Source: Nocardioides limicola (GTDB taxonomy: Bacteria > Actinomycetota > Actinomycetes > Propionibacteriales > Nocardioidaceae). From it: 64,000 nucleotides of DNA. The DNA lies in assembly GCF_016827675.1 (NCBI RefSeq), contig NZ_JAERJA010000004.1, forward strand, positions 124,001 to 188,000, read 5' to 3'. Below, in pieces: positions 1 through 8,508 of this stretch. The notes beneath the pieces were generated by a model. The model searched no databases and was not told where the DNA came from. It worked only from the letters and a program-made list of their open reading frames with translations. Every line of letters begins with the position of its first letter. Within the stretch, counting starts at the first letter, position 1. The translations under genes were made by a program, and so were the position numbers.

Positions 1-1709
1 GCCGAACCCGGCGGATACTCACCACGCTCGGCGTCTCCGCCGCAGCGTTGGCTCTGGCGGCCACACACGCCGCGGCGAGCCCAGGCAAAGGTCCGTCCGG
101 ACCGGCCGCCAAACCCGAGCAGACCGCGCCGCTGATCGGAGCCGACGCCCCAGGCGCACTCAAGGACCGCTACATCGTGGTGCTGTCCGGGAACGCCAAG
201 GCAGCCGACAACAGCCGAGCCCAGGACCAGGCGCGGGCTCGCGGCGGGCGGGTCAGCCACAGCTACGGCACCGCACTGCGCGGCTTCGCCGCCGAACTGC
301 CGCCGGCCGCGGTCCGCGCCCTGCAGCGGAACCCGCACGTCGCCTACGTGGAGGCGGACCGGCAGGTCACCGCGATCGCCGAACAGTCGAACCCCACCTG
401 GGGCCTGGACCGGATCGACCAGCGGAACCTGCCGCTGGACTCGGTCTACCGCTACGAGCGCACCGGTGCCGGAGTGACGGCGTACGTCATCGACACCGGC
501 GTGGCCGGCCACAGTGAGTTCACCGGGCGACTGACCAGCGGCTACACGGCCATCAACGACGGCCGCGGCACGTCCGACTGCAACGGGCACGGCACCCACG
601 TCGCCGGCACCGTCGGCGGCTCCACCTACGGGGTGGCCAAATCGGTCACCATCGTCCCGGTCCGGGTGCTCAACTGTCAGGGTTCGGGGACCAACGCCGG
701 TGTGATCGCCGGCGTCGACTGGGTCACCGCGCACCACGACGGCCGTCCCGCGGTCGCCAACATGAGCCTCGGTGGCGGTGCCTCGTCGGCCCTGGACACC
801 GCGGTCACCAACTCGATCCAGAGCGGCGTGACCTACGTGGTCGCCGCAGGCAACGACAACCGGAACGCCTGCAACTACTCGCCGGCGCGGGTCGCCGCGG
901 CGCTCACGGTGGGCGCGACGACCAGCAGCGATGCACGGGCGTCGTACTCCAACTACGGCTCCTGCCTGGACATCTTCGCGCCCGGTTCGTCGATCACCTC
1001 GGCCTGGCACACCTCGACCACAGCCACCAACACCATCAGCGGCACCTCGATGGCGGCACCGCACGTGGCCGGGGTCGCCGCACTGCACCTCGAGGCTGGT
1101 CAGGGAGGGACGCCGGGCGCCATCTCCGCGGCGATCCTCGACAACGCCACCCCCAGCAAGGTCACCAACCCCGGCTCCGGCTCCCCGAACCGGCTGCTGT
1201 TCTCGCTGTCCGACTCCGGGACGACACCCCCGCCACCGCCGCCGCCGGCGCCCGGGAACCTGCTCCAGAACCCCGGCTTCGAGTCCGGCAACACCGGGTG
1301 GAACGCGACCTCGGGAGTGATCACCAACTCGACGGCCCGGCCGGCCCGGACGGGATCGTGGAAGGCGTGGCTCAACGGCTACGGCAGGAGTCACACCGAC
1401 ACCGTCGAGCAGACCGTGACGATCCCGTCGGGCGGCACCGCGCAGCTCTCCTTCTGGATCCGCATCGACACCGCGGAGACGACCGGTTGGTTCGCCTATG
1501 ACCGGTTGCAGGTGCAGATGGTGGCAGGTGGCTCCACCACCACCCTGGCCACGTACTCCAACCTGGACGCCACCGGCACCTATGTGCAGAAGCAGTTCAA
1601 TCTGTCCGGGTACGCCGGGCAGGTGGTGACACTGCGGTTCGTGGGCACCGAGGACGCGACGCTGCAGACCAGCTTCGTCATCGACGACGTCGCCATCAAC
1701 GTCTCCTGA
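1..1709 (+). CDS. Secreted subtilisin-like serine protease (peptidase S8), 5' truncated
   Basis: The reading frame is open from base 3 and encodes Arg-Thr-Arg-Arg followed by a hydrophobic stretch and an Ala-rich cleavage region, so the true start lies upstream of the window. The TTG at 48 lies inside the signal peptide. Numbered from 48, an I9-type propeptide ([10 protein letters not shown]) begins near residue 40. The catalytic triad is visible: Asp149 in VIDTG, His184 in NGHGTHVAG and Ser334 in [12 protein letters not shown], an arrangement of the proteinase K/aqualysin kind. A Pro-rich linker near 395-402 leads to a C-terminal beta-sandwich ([11 protein letters not shown] onward) that resembles carbohydrate- or cell-surface-binding modules. 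The enzyme is probably an extracellular endopeptidase. The C-terminal module's ligand is unknown. Confidence 0.93.
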   Translation, partial: RTRRILTTLGVSAAALALAATHAAASPGKGPSGPAAKPEQTAPLIGADAPGALKDRYIVVLSGNAKAADNSRAQDQARARGGRVSHSYGTALRGFAAELPPAAVRALQRNPHVAYVEADRQVTAIAEQSNPTWGLDRIDQRNLPLDSVYRYERTGAGVTAYVIDTGVAGHSEFTGRLTSGYTAINDGRGTSDCNGHGTHVAGTVGGSTYGVAKSVTIVPVRVLNCQGSGTNAGVIAGVDWVTAHHDGRPAVANMSLGGGASSALDTAVTNSIQSGVTYVVAAGNDNRNACNYSPARVAAALTVGATTSSDARASYSNYGSCLDIFAPGSSITSAWHTSTTATNTISGTSMAAPHVAGVAALHLEAGQGGTPGAISAAILDNATPSKVTNPGSGSPNRLLFSLSDSGTTPPPPPPPAPGNLLQNPGFESGNTGWNATSGVITNSTARPARTGSWKAWLNGYGRSHTDTVEQTVTIPSGGTAQLSFWIRIDTAETTGWFAYDRLQVQMVAGGSTTTLATYSNLDATGTYVQKQFNLSGYAGQVVTLRFVGTEDATLQTSFVIDDVAINVS

Positions 1710-1721
1710 CCGCACCGACCC

Positions 1722-1763
1722 GCCGGCCCGGTCGCACTCCTCGGGGAGTGTGACCGGGCCGGC
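1722..1763 (+). terminator. Strong stem-loop terminator after the S8 protease
   Basis: The arms 1722-1740 and 1745-1763 pair over 19 bp with one G-T wobble around a TCGG loop. It starts 12 bp past the protease stop codon. There is no T-tract, which is common for terminators in high-GC actinobacteria. Confidence 0.8.
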
Positions 1764-1832
1764 GTCAGTGAGTTCGCCGCACCCCCGGTGTGGCAGCCAC
1801 AGGACGGACTCGCCGGTGGATAACGTGGCCGC

Positions 1833-2591
1833 ATGACTGCCCTCGCCCGTCCTCGGGGCCCGTTGCCGGCCCGCGTGTACTGGTTCCGCCGGGGTCTGCT
1901 GCTGCTCACGGTGGTGGCCCTGGTGGTCGGAGTGGCCAAGCTCGCCGGTGGCGCCGGCGAGGACAACCCCGCTGCGGTGCTCAGCGGGCAGCAGCTCCAG
2001 CCCGCTCCGGGCGGTGAGCTGGACTCCGGCGGCGAGACGGACGCCGAGGCGGGCACCGATCCGGACGCCCAGGAAGAGCCCCAGGCCAAGCCGAACAAGA
2101 AGAAGAAAAAGAAGCAGCCTGAACCGGAGGAGGAGCCGCTCCCCGAACCCGAGGGTGCGTGCGCGCCCCGGGACCTCGTCGTCACCCCGGTCTTCGACAA
2201 CCCCACCGCCGGCTCCACGGTCCGGATCGATCTGGAGTTCACCACCCGTGAGGCGCTCGCCTGCACCTTCGTGGTCGACCGGGCCAGCGTGATCGCCAAG
2301 CTGACCTCCGGGAGCGACGACATCTGGACGACCCGGCACTGCCCCGGCGGGCTGGCGAAGCCACAGACCGTGATCGCCCGGCAGGAGGTGCCCGGGGTGG
2401 CCACCATGCGTTGGTCGGCGCGCCGCTCCGACGCCGAATGCAGCAACCGGACCAGTTGGGCGTTGCCGGGCTGGTACCACCTCGAGGTGGCCGCCTTCGG
2501 TGGCGAACCCGCCAAGGTGCAGTTCCAGTTGCGCAAGCCGCAGCCCAAGGTGGTCACCAAGACCACGGCGCCCAAGCCCAAGAACGGCTGA
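1833..2591 (+). CDS. Membrane-anchored protein with Lys/Glu-rich linker, convergent to disA
   Basis: This 252-residue protein has one N-terminal membrane segment (about residues 17-37, LLLLTVVALVVGVAKLA), an acidic then poly-Lys and Pro/Glu-rich linker (about 60-108), and a folded, presumably extracytoplasmic domain with four cysteines (about 110-235). I do not recognise the domain. It sits convergent to disA, as the membrane protein Rv3587c does in M. tuberculosis, so it is probably the positional counterpart (inference). The ATG lies 6 nt after a TAACGT hexamer (1821-1826), which suggests a leaderless transcript. Function unknown. Confidence 0.8.
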   Translation: MTALARPRGPLPARVYWFRRGLLLLTVVALVVGVAKLAGGAGEDNPAAVLSGQQLQPAPGGELDSGGETDAEAGTDPDAQEEPQAKPNKKKKKKQPEPEEEPLPEPEGACAPRDLVVTPVFDNPTAGSTVRIDLEFTTREALACTFVVDRASVIAKLTSGSDDIWTTRHCPGGLAKPQTVIARQEVPGVATMRWSARRSDAECSNRTSWALPGWYHLEVAAFGGEPAKVQFQLRKPQPKVVTKTTAPKPKNG

Positions 2592-2597
2592 GGAACC

Positions 2598-3671
2598 TCA
2601 GTAGCGCTCGACGATGCTCGACTCGGCCAGCCGGGAGAGCCCCTCGCGGACCCCGCGAGCCCGCTGCTCGCCGACGCCCTCGACCTGGAGCAGGTCCTCG
2701 ATGCTGGCCGACAGCAGCTTCTGCAGGCCCCCGAAGTGCTCGACGAGCCGGTCACCGACCTGCTGCGGAAGCCGCGGCACCCGGGCCAGCAACCGGTGGC
2801 CGCGGGGAGAAACCGGGCTGTCCAGGTCGATCGCCGTCGCCAGGCCGAGGGTCTTGGCCATCTGACTCGGGTCGACCAGGTCGGTCGGTGACAGGGCGCC
2901 GATCCTCGCCAGCGTGGCGGCCACGTCGTCCTCGCTGTCGGAGGGCAGGTAGTCGCGCAGCACCAACTCCCGGTCGGCGTCGACACCGGTGATGAGTTCG
3001 TCCAGTTGCAGCGACAGCAGCCGGCCGTCGCTACCGAGCTCCAGCACGTAGTCCTCGATCTCCTGAGCGATCCGGGTGACCATCTCCAACCGCTGCGCGA
3101 CGGTTGCGACATCCCGGACGGTGACCAGATCCTCGATCTCCAACGCCGACAGCGAGGAGGCGACCTCGTCGAGCCTGGCCCGATAGCGCTCCAGGGTGGC
3201 CAGTGCCTGATTGGCCCGGGACAGGATCTGTCCGGACTCCTCGATCACGTGCCGGTTCTCGCCGACGTACGCCGCGATCAGCTGCATCGACTGTGACACC
3301 GACACCACCGGCAGACCCGTCTGCCGGGCCACCCGCGACGCTGTCCGATGCCGGGTGCCGGTCTCGTCGGAGGGGATCCTCATGTCCGGCATCAGATGCA
3401 CTGCAGCTCGGTGGATGGTGTGCAGGTCGGCGGTGAGGATGATCGCACCGTCCATCTTCGCCAGCTCACGGAGACCGGTGGCGGTGAACGGGACATCCAA
3501 CTGGAAACCACCCGAGGAGATCGCCTCGACCGTCTCGTCGTAGCCGAGCACGATCAACGCACCGGTGCGGCCACGGAGGATCCGCTCCAGGCCGTCGCGC
3601 ATCGCCGTTCCGGGCGCGATCGAGGCGAGGGTGGCGCGCAGTGCGCCGCCGGCCTCGGTGCGGTCGATCAT
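2598..3671 (-). CDS. disA: DNA integrity scanning diadenylate cyclase DisA
   Basis: DisA condenses two ATP into c-di-AMP and scans DNA for branched structures. The 357-residue product shows the DAC domain motifs DGA (residues 74-76) and RHR (107-109), a helical linker, and a C-terminal helix-hairpin-helix (VEGVGEQRARGV). The length matches the family. A GTG at 3716 would add 15 residues, but the ATG at 3671 has an AGGGGA ribosome-binding site 5-6 nt upstream and gives the usual N-terminus, so I chose it. In M. tuberculosis disA directly follows radA; here a nucleosidase gene on the other strand lies between them. Confidence 0.97.
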   Translation of the reverse strand: MIDRTEAGGALRATLASIAPGTAMRDGLERILRGRTGALIVLGYDETVEAISSGGFQLDVPFTATGLRELAKMDGAIILTADLHTIHRAAVHLMPDMRIPSDETGTRHRTASRVARQTGLPVVSVSQSMQLIAAYVGENRHVIEESGQILSRANQALATLERYRARLDEVASSLSALEIEDLVTVRDVATVAQRLEMVTRIAQEIEDYVLELGSDGRLLSLQLDELITGVDADRELVLRDYLPSDSEDDVAATLARIGALSPTDLVDPSQMAKTLGLATAIDLDSPVSPRGHRLLARVPRLPQQVGDRLVEHFGGLQKLLSASIEDLLQVEGVGEQRARGVREGLSRLAESSIVERY

Positions 3672-3826
3672 TGCTGTCCCCTGGTGGCAGGTTGCGGCGC
3701 CGGAGCGCGTGGTCACTTCTCAAGAATCAGTGTAGGGCCGGGTGAGCGTGGTGCCGACCGACTTAGGGCGTTCCAGAGGTTGAGGCGTCGCCGCGGACCA
3801 CCGGGACCGCCTCCTACGCTGGGGCG

Positions 3827-4534
3827 GTGAGGATCGCTGTCGTCGCCGCCATGGCCGAAGAGCTCGCCGCCCTCCTCGAGGCAGTCGAGGCACCCGCGGG
3901 GCGACAGACGCCGGTCGCCGAGCAGGTGGTCGGGCGGACCCTGGTGCACGGTCGGCTGGCCGGCCACGAGGTGGTGCTGGCGCGCAGCGGGATCGGCAAG
4001 GTGGCGGCGGCCTCGACCGCCACCCTGCTCGTCGAGCGGGCGGAGGCGATGCTGATGGTGGGCACCGCCGGCGGCATCGGCGAGGCCGTCCACCCCGGCG
4101 ACGTGGTGATCGCCGCGGAGTTGTTGCAGCACGACCTGGACGCCTCGCCGCTCTTCCCGCGCTGGCAGGTGCCGGAGACCGGGCGGTCCCGATTCGCCAC
4201 CGACCACCGACTGACCGCGGCGCTCCAGGAGGCGGCAGACGACCTGGGTGCCGGCGTACACACCGGGCTGGTGGTCAGCGGTGACGTGTTCGTCGGCTCC
4301 GCGGCCGCGGTCCGGCAACTGCGTGCCGACCTGCCGGACGCCTTGGCCGTGGAGATGGAGGGCGCGGCGCTGGCGCAGGTCTGCGCCCAGGCCGGCGTGG
4401 CGTTCGCGGTGGGCCGGACCATCTCTGATCGCGCCGACGAGGACGCTCACCTCGACTTCGCGACGTTCCTGGCCGGGGTGGCCGCGCCCTACGCCCACGA
4501 CCTGGTGATCGGTGCGCTGCAGCGACTGCCCTGA
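3827..4534 (+). CDS. mtnN: 5'-methylthioadenosine/S-adenosylhomocysteine nucleosidase
   Basis: The enzyme cleaves the glycosidic bond of methylthioadenosine and S-adenosylhomocysteine, feeding methionine salvage and the activated-methyl cycle. The 235-residue protein has the family features: VGTAGGIG near residue 78, the VVSGDVFVG segment, the substrate-binding VEMEGAALAQV and the catalytic Asp in ISDRADED near 204. The GTG start follows TACGCT (3815-3820) by 6 nt, suggesting a leaderless mRNA. Its TGA (4532-4534) directly abuts the stop of radA on the other strand with no base between, so no intergenic terminator separates the two convergent genes. Confidence 0.93.
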   Translation: MRIAVVAAMAEELAALLEAVEAPAGRQTPVAEQVVGRTLVHGRLAGHEVVLARSGIGKVAAASTATLLVERAEAMLMVGTAGGIGEAVHPGDVVIAAELLQHDLDASPLFPRWQVPETGRSRFATDHRLTAALQEAADDLGAGVHTGLVVSGDVFVGSAAAVRQLRADLPDALAVEMEGAALAQVCAQAGVAFAVGRTISDRADEDAHLDFATFLAGVAAPYAHDLVIGALQRLP

Positions 4535-5911
4535 TCAGGTCACGTGGAGAGCCAGCAGCCGTAGCGCTGAGGCGATGTCGCCGACCTCCAGCACCCGCAT
4601 CCCGTCCACGGTCCGGGGCCGCTCTGGTGGGGTGGCTCCCCGCTCGCTGGGGACCACGGCGGTGCCGAACCCGAGGCGGGCGGCTTCGGCGAGGCGCTGC
4701 GGGAGCTCCCGCACCCGCCGCAGCTCACCGGCGAGCCCGATCTCGCCCATCGCGATCACCCCGCCGGGGATCGCGCGACGGTACTGGGCGGAGGCGATCG
4801 CGACCGCCACCGCGAGGTCACTGGCCGGGTCGGAGAGCTTGGCGCCGCCGACGGTGGAGGCGAACACGTCGGCGTCGGAGAGGGTGATGCCGCAGTGCTC
4901 CTGCAGTACGGCGAGCACCAGCGCCACCCGCGAGGAGTCCAGACCCGAGGTGGTGCGGCGGGGCCGCTCGCCCTGGGTGCGCGACACCAGCGCCTGCACC
5001 TCGGCGAGCAACGGTCGCCGGCCCTCCATGGTCACCGCGACACAGGTGCCCGGCACCTGCTGGGAGTGGTGCTCCACGAAGATGCCGCTCGGGTCGGTGA
5101 CCGCGCTGATGCCGTCCGGGTTGAGCTCGAAACAGCCGACCTCGTCGATCGGGCCGAACCGGTTCTTGAAGGCACGCACCATCCGGAACCTGGAGTTGCT
5201 GTCCCCCTCGAAGTGCAGCACCACGTCGACGAGATGCTCCAGCACTCGTGGGCCGGCGATCGACCCGTCCTTGGTCACGTGGCCGACGATCACGGTGGTG
5301 ATGTTGCGGGTCTTGGCCATCCGGATCAGTGCGGCGGCGACCTCCTTGACCTGGGTGACCCCACCCGGCACCCCGTCCAGGTCGGTCGACCCGATGGTCT
5401 GGATGGAGTCGACGACGAGCAGCTGCGGCTTCACATCGTCGATATGGCCGAGCACCGCGGCGAGATCGTTCTCCGCGGCCAGGTAGAGCTCGTCGCGGAC
5501 GGCGTCGGTGCGGTCGGCGCGCAGCCGCACCTGAGAGGCCGACTCCTCGCCGGTCACATACAGGGTCCGCAGGGCGGCGCCCGCGGTGCGCGCGGCAACC
5601 TCCAGGAGCAGGGTGCTCTTGCCCACCCCCGGCTCACCCGCCAACAAGATGGCGGCTCCGGGCACCAGGCCGCCGCCGAGCACCCGGTCGAGTTCGGCGA
5701 CGCCGCTGGTCCGGAACGCTGCCTCGGCCACCGACACCTGACCGATCGGGACCGCCGGGCTGCTCACCGGGCCGGCTGCCACCGTGCTGGCTCGGGCTGC
5801 GGTCTCCTCGACGGTGCCCCAGGTCTGGCATTCGCCGCAGCGGCCCACCCACTTCGCTGTCTGCCAGCCGCACTCAGTGCAGGTGTAGGAGGGTCGCGTC
5901 GCCTTCGCCAT
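4535..5911 (-). CDS. radA: DNA repair protein RadA
   Basis: RadA is a RecA-related ATPase that promotes branch migration of recombination intermediates. The 458-residue protein has an N-terminal zinc finger (Cys11, Cys14, Cys25, Cys28), a Walker A motif GEPGVGKST at 92-100, the RadA-specific KNRFG at 249-253, and a C-terminal Lon-like domain. The frame is open to 6022, but homology starts at MAKATRPSYTC, and a TACGGT hexamer (5919-5924, minus strand) lies 7 nt before this ATG. A leaderless start at 5911 is therefore likely. Confidence 0.97.
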   Translation of the reverse strand: MAKATRPSYTCTECGWQTAKWVGRCGECQTWGTVEETAARASTVAAGPVSSPAVPIGQVSVAEAAFRTSGVAELDRVLGGGLVPGAAILLAGEPGVGKSTLLLEVAARTAGAALRTLYVTGEESASQVRLRADRTDAVRDELYLAAENDLAAVLGHIDDVKPQLLVVDSIQTIGSTDLDGVPGGVTQVKEVAAALIRMAKTRNITTVIVGHVTKDGSIAGPRVLEHLVDVVLHFEGDSNSRFRMVRAFKNRFGPIDEVGCFELNPDGISAVTDPSGIFVEHHSQQVPGTCVAVTMEGRRPLLAEVQALVSRTQGERPRRTTSGLDSSRVALVLAVLQEHCGITLSDADVFASTVGGAKLSDPASDLAVAVAIASAQYRRAIPGGVIAMGEIGLAGELRRVRELPQRLAEAARLGFGTAVVPSERGATPPERPRTVDGMRVLEVGDIASALRLLALHVT

Positions 5912-5953
5912 GAGCCACACCGTAGGCGACGGCCCCGACAAGTGCGGCTCGAG

Positions 5954-5991
5954 TGGTGATCCGTGGCCAGATGGCGTCCACAGATCACCAC
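5954..5991. repeat. 38-bp direct repeat, copy 1 (imperfect palindrome)
   Basis: This sequence is identical over 38 of 38 bases to 7003-7040. Each copy is itself an imperfect palindrome: outer arms TGGTGATCCGTGG and CCACAGATCACCA pair at 12 of 13 positions around an 11-nt loop. The two copies, 1049 bp apart, bracket the gene at 6052-7008. Confidence 0.95.
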
Positions 5992-6051
5992 CCAGCGCTG
6001 TTGTCCACAGCGTGCCGGCCACCCGGGCTCGTCTGGGGTGAGGCTTCCTGC

Positions 6052-7008
6052 ATGGAGATACCCACCGCGGCGGCCCACCTGCTCGCGCAACAGGATGGCG
6101 TGATCAGCCGCAGCCAAGCCCTCGCCGCGGGCTTCGATGACCCGGGCATCAAACGGCTGCGCCGGCGCCGTGAGTGGGTCAGCGTGCACCCGGGCGTGTA
6201 CGTCAACCACACCGGCCCGCTCACGTGGCAGCAGCGTGCCTGGGCGGCTGTGCTCGCGGTGTCACCGGCTGCGCTCGGTGGTCGCTCGGCGTTGCGTGCG
6301 TGGGAGGGCCCGGGAGCCGGATGGGAGGAGGCAGGACCCATCGAGATCATCGTGCCTCGCGAGCGGAACGTGCGTCCTCCGCTCGGCGTGGTCGCCACCC
6401 GAGTGACGCGGTTCTACGAGAGGGTCCACGGTGTGCGTCAGCCGCCCCGGCAACGACTCGAGGATGCCGCGATCACGGTGGCGGCACGCGCCAGCAGCGA
6501 CCTCGAAGCTATCGCGGTGGTTGCTGGTCTCGTGCAGGGCCGCCGGACTACTGCTGCGCGACTCGCCGCAGCACTGGCCGAGCGCGGCCGCACTCGGCGT
6601 GGACGCTGGCTCGCGGGCGTACTCGATGATGTCGCCGAAGGAGCATGTTCGGTCCTTGAGCACGGCTACCTCAACCACGTGGAGCGCGCGCACGGGCTGC
6701 CTCGGGCGCACCGGCAGCGGCAGGTCGGGACCACCCTGGGGATGGTGTATCGGGACGTGAGTTACGCCGATCTGGTCGTCGAACTCGACGGCCGGCTCTT
6801 CCATGACACCGCCCGACAGCGGGACCGTGACCTCGACCGGGACCTGGAAGTGGCTCTCAGTGGTCAGTTGAGCGTGCGGTTGTCGTACGGCCAGGTGTTC
6901 GACCGTTCTTGTGCTACAGCCGGGCGGATTGCCGCGCTGTTGATCCAGCGAGGCTGGGCCGGGCCGGCCACTCGGTGTGGGCCGGGTTGCCAACTCCCTG
7001 AATGGTGA
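6052..7008 (+). CDS. AbiEi-antitoxin-like N-terminus fused to a DUF559/PD-(D/E)XK-like domain
   Basis: The 318-residue protein begins with a winged-helix-like segment of the AbiEi antitoxin N-terminal type (DGVISRSQALAAGF, then a VSVHPGVYV beta-hairpin). It ends in a DUF559/Vsr-like region, with VVELDGRLFHD near 242-252 (Glu244, Asp246) and an RDRDLDRDLE helix, which resembles a PD-(D/E)XK nuclease core. No AbiEii-type toxin gene lies next to it, so it is an orphan. The frame is open upstream to 5953, but homology starts at ATG 6052. The last codons, TGG TGA, lie inside the downstream 38-bp repeat. Codon choice looks less GC-biased than in radA, consistent with transfer (inference). DNA-targeting or regulatory function is unproven. 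Confidence 0.8.
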   Translation: MEIPTAAAHLLAQQDGVISRSQALAAGFDDPGIKRLRRRREWVSVHPGVYVNHTGPLTWQQRAWAAVLAVSPAALGGRSALRAWEGPGAGWEEAGPIEIIVPRERNVRPPLGVVATRVTRFYERVHGVRQPPRQRLEDAAITVAARASSDLEAIAVVAGLVQGRRTTAARLAAALAERGRTRRGRWLAGVLDDVAEGACSVLEHGYLNHVERAHGLPRAHRQRQVGTTLGMVYRDVSYADLVVELDGRLFHDTARQRDRDLDRDLEVALSGQLSVRLSYGQVFDRSCATAGRIAALLIQRGWAGPATRCGPGCQLPEW

Positions 7009-7040
7009 TCCGTGGCCAGATGGCGTCCACAGATCACCAC
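7003..7040. repeat. 38-bp direct repeat, copy 2, overlapping a stop codon
   Basis: This is the perfect second copy of 5954-5991. Its left arm supplies the final Trp codon and TGA stop of the preceding gene, and its palindrome could fold as a hairpin at the end of that mRNA. Confidence 0.95.
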
Positions 7041-7059
7041 TTAGGTCGTGATCGCCCGA

Positions 7060-7764
7060 TCAGAAGTGTCGCCACCACAGGTTCACGGCGTAGTCGACCT
7101 CGAGGTGGCCGGCGGCGACGTACTCGGTGACGATCTGCTCGGCGACCTCCACGGGGAACTCGATCCGCACCACGGCCTCGAAGTCGGCGCGGTTCTGGAA
7201 ACGCCACACCATGTCCACCGGTGTCCGCGACCAGCCGTGCACCGACCAGAACCGCTCCACCTCGGCCGAGTCCACCTCGGGGTAGCCGCGCCGGAACCAG
7301 CCGCCGAAGGTCGATCTGGTCGGGTCGTTGTCGATCACGAACGCGGTGCCGCCGCGGCGCAGCACCCGGTCGAGTTCGGCCAGACCCGGCTCGCAGCCCG
7401 GCCCGAAGAAGTACGCCCACCGGGCCTGCACCACATCCACCGAGGAATCCGGGACCGGCAGTCGCTGAGCGGTCCCGTCCAGCACCCGCACGTGCGCGAT
7501 TCGCCGGACCCGGCGCCGCGCGATCGCGGCCAGCGAGGGGTGCGGCTCGATGCCGGTCACCGTCCGCGCCGACTCCGACCACCGGGGCAGATGGAAGCCA
7601 CTGCCACAGCCCAGGTCGAGAAGGTCCCGATCGGCCCACGGGGCCACGGCCGCCATCGCGGCCTCGATGCGTCGCTCAGGGTCGACGGCGGCGTTCTCGA
7701 TCTCGTAGATCGCCGTGTTGTGCCAGATGTTCGGGCTCGGACGCGCGCCGTCCAGCGGCTGCAT
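7060..7764 (-). CDS. Class I SAM-dependent methyltransferase
   Basis: The 234-residue protein has the Rossmann SAM-binding motif LLDLGCGSGFHLP near residue 50, an acidic motif II (TGIEPHPS) and the post-motif FVIDND. The substrate cannot be read from the sequence. The frame is open to 7893, but the ATG at 7764, 5 bp after the stop of the upstream VOC gene, gives the natural N-terminus (MQPLDGARPSPNIWHN). The two genes form a likely operon on the minus strand. Confidence 0.88.
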   Translation of the reverse strand: MQPLDGARPSPNIWHNTAIYEIENAAVDPERRIEAAMAAVAPWADRDLLDLGCGSGFHLPRWSESARTVTGIEPHPSLAAIARRRVRRIAHVRVLDGTAQRLPVPDSSVDVVQARWAYFFGPGCEPGLAELDRVLRRGGTAFVIDNDPTRSTFGGWFRRGYPEVDSAEVERFWSVHGWSRTPVDMVWRFQNRADFEAVVRIEFPVEVAEQIVTEYVAAGHLEVDYAVNLWWRHF

Positions 7765-7769
7765 CCGGG

Positions 7770-8408
7770 TCAGATCCGGACCAGGCCGCTCGGGGTCTGG
7801 AAGACAGCTGCCTGCAGTCCGGGGGTGCCGTTCGGGGCCACCCACTCCAGCTTCACGTCCTCGAGCGGCGCCTCGACCGGCTCGCCGAGCCACTCGCTGA
7901 CCCGCTGCGGGTCACCGGCGATGTCGAGCTGCGCCAGCGAGTACGCCGGGTCGGCACCCGCACTCGGGTGCTCGCTGGCCGGGCAGGTCCACTCCACGAA
8001 GAACGGCAACTGGGGGTCGGCGATCAGGCCGTTGACGCCGATCTGCTTCCAGGTCAACTCCACCCCGTCGGGGCGGTGCCGATTGCCGGCCACCGCCGCG
8101 CGGCCGAGCCTGGCCTCGACCACGGACATGTCCTTGACGGCGACGACCCAGCCGAGCCAGCCGCCGCCCAGTTCGGAGCGGGCCTTGACCGCCTGGCCGA
8201 ACGGGGCCTTGTCCGAGGCCGGATGATCGAGCGCCTCGACGATCTCCAGATAGGTGTCGTCGGCGAGCGGCAGGATCATGTTCCGGGTGCCGAAGCGAGG
8301 GTGCACTCCGCCGTCGGTGAACTCCCGTCCCAGCAGTCCGCCGATGCGTTCGGCGGTGCTGGCGAGGCCGTCAGGTCCGGCTGCGAAGGAGAGGTGGTCC
8401 AGGCGCAT
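7770..8408 (-). CDS. VOC-family (glyoxalase-like) protein
   Basis: The 212-residue protein starts MRLDHLSFAA and has two beta-alpha-beta-beta-beta modules of the glyoxalase-like kind (RFGTRNMILPL, LEIVEALDHP, SLAQLDIAGDP). Members of this group include metal-dependent lyases and dioxygenases and also non-enzymatic binders; the substrate is unknown. ATG 8408 is preferred over ATG 8417 because CAGAAT (8416-8421, minus strand) lies 7 nt upstream, consistent with a leaderless start. It is followed 5 bp later by the methyltransferase gene. Confidence 0.8.
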   Translation of the reverse strand: MRLDHLSFAAGPDGLASTAERIGGLLGREFTDGGVHPRFGTRNMILPLADDTYLEIVEALDHPASDKAPFGQAVKARSELGGGWLGWVVAVKDMSVVEARLGRAAVAGNRHRPDGVELTWKQIGVNGLIADPQLPFFVEWTCPASEHPSAGADPAYSLAQLDIAGDPQRVSEWLGEPVEAPLEDVKLEWVAPNGTPGLQAAVFQTPSGLVRI

Positions 8409-8508
8409 GTCAAGCATTCTGACCCGAGCGCGAATCGTGCCGACAGGTGGGGTCCGGTCTCTCGACGTCGAGACGATCTGTGGTCGGTGGCGGCGGCCCC
8501 GGAGCGGG

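Noticed and set aside
1580-3112. 510-codon minus-strand frame across the membrane-protein gene and part of disA
   Set aside because: It is out of frame with disA and contains a long poly-Phe translated from the Lys codons of the real gene at 1833.
6052-7008. A full AbiE toxin-antitoxin system
   Set aside because: No AbiEii nucleotidyltransferase-type gene is adjacent; only an AbiEi-like N-terminal domain is present.
5954-7040. An insertion sequence or transposon
   Set aside because: The flanking repeats are direct rather than terminal inverted repeats, and no transposase or DDE motif is present in the enclosed protein.
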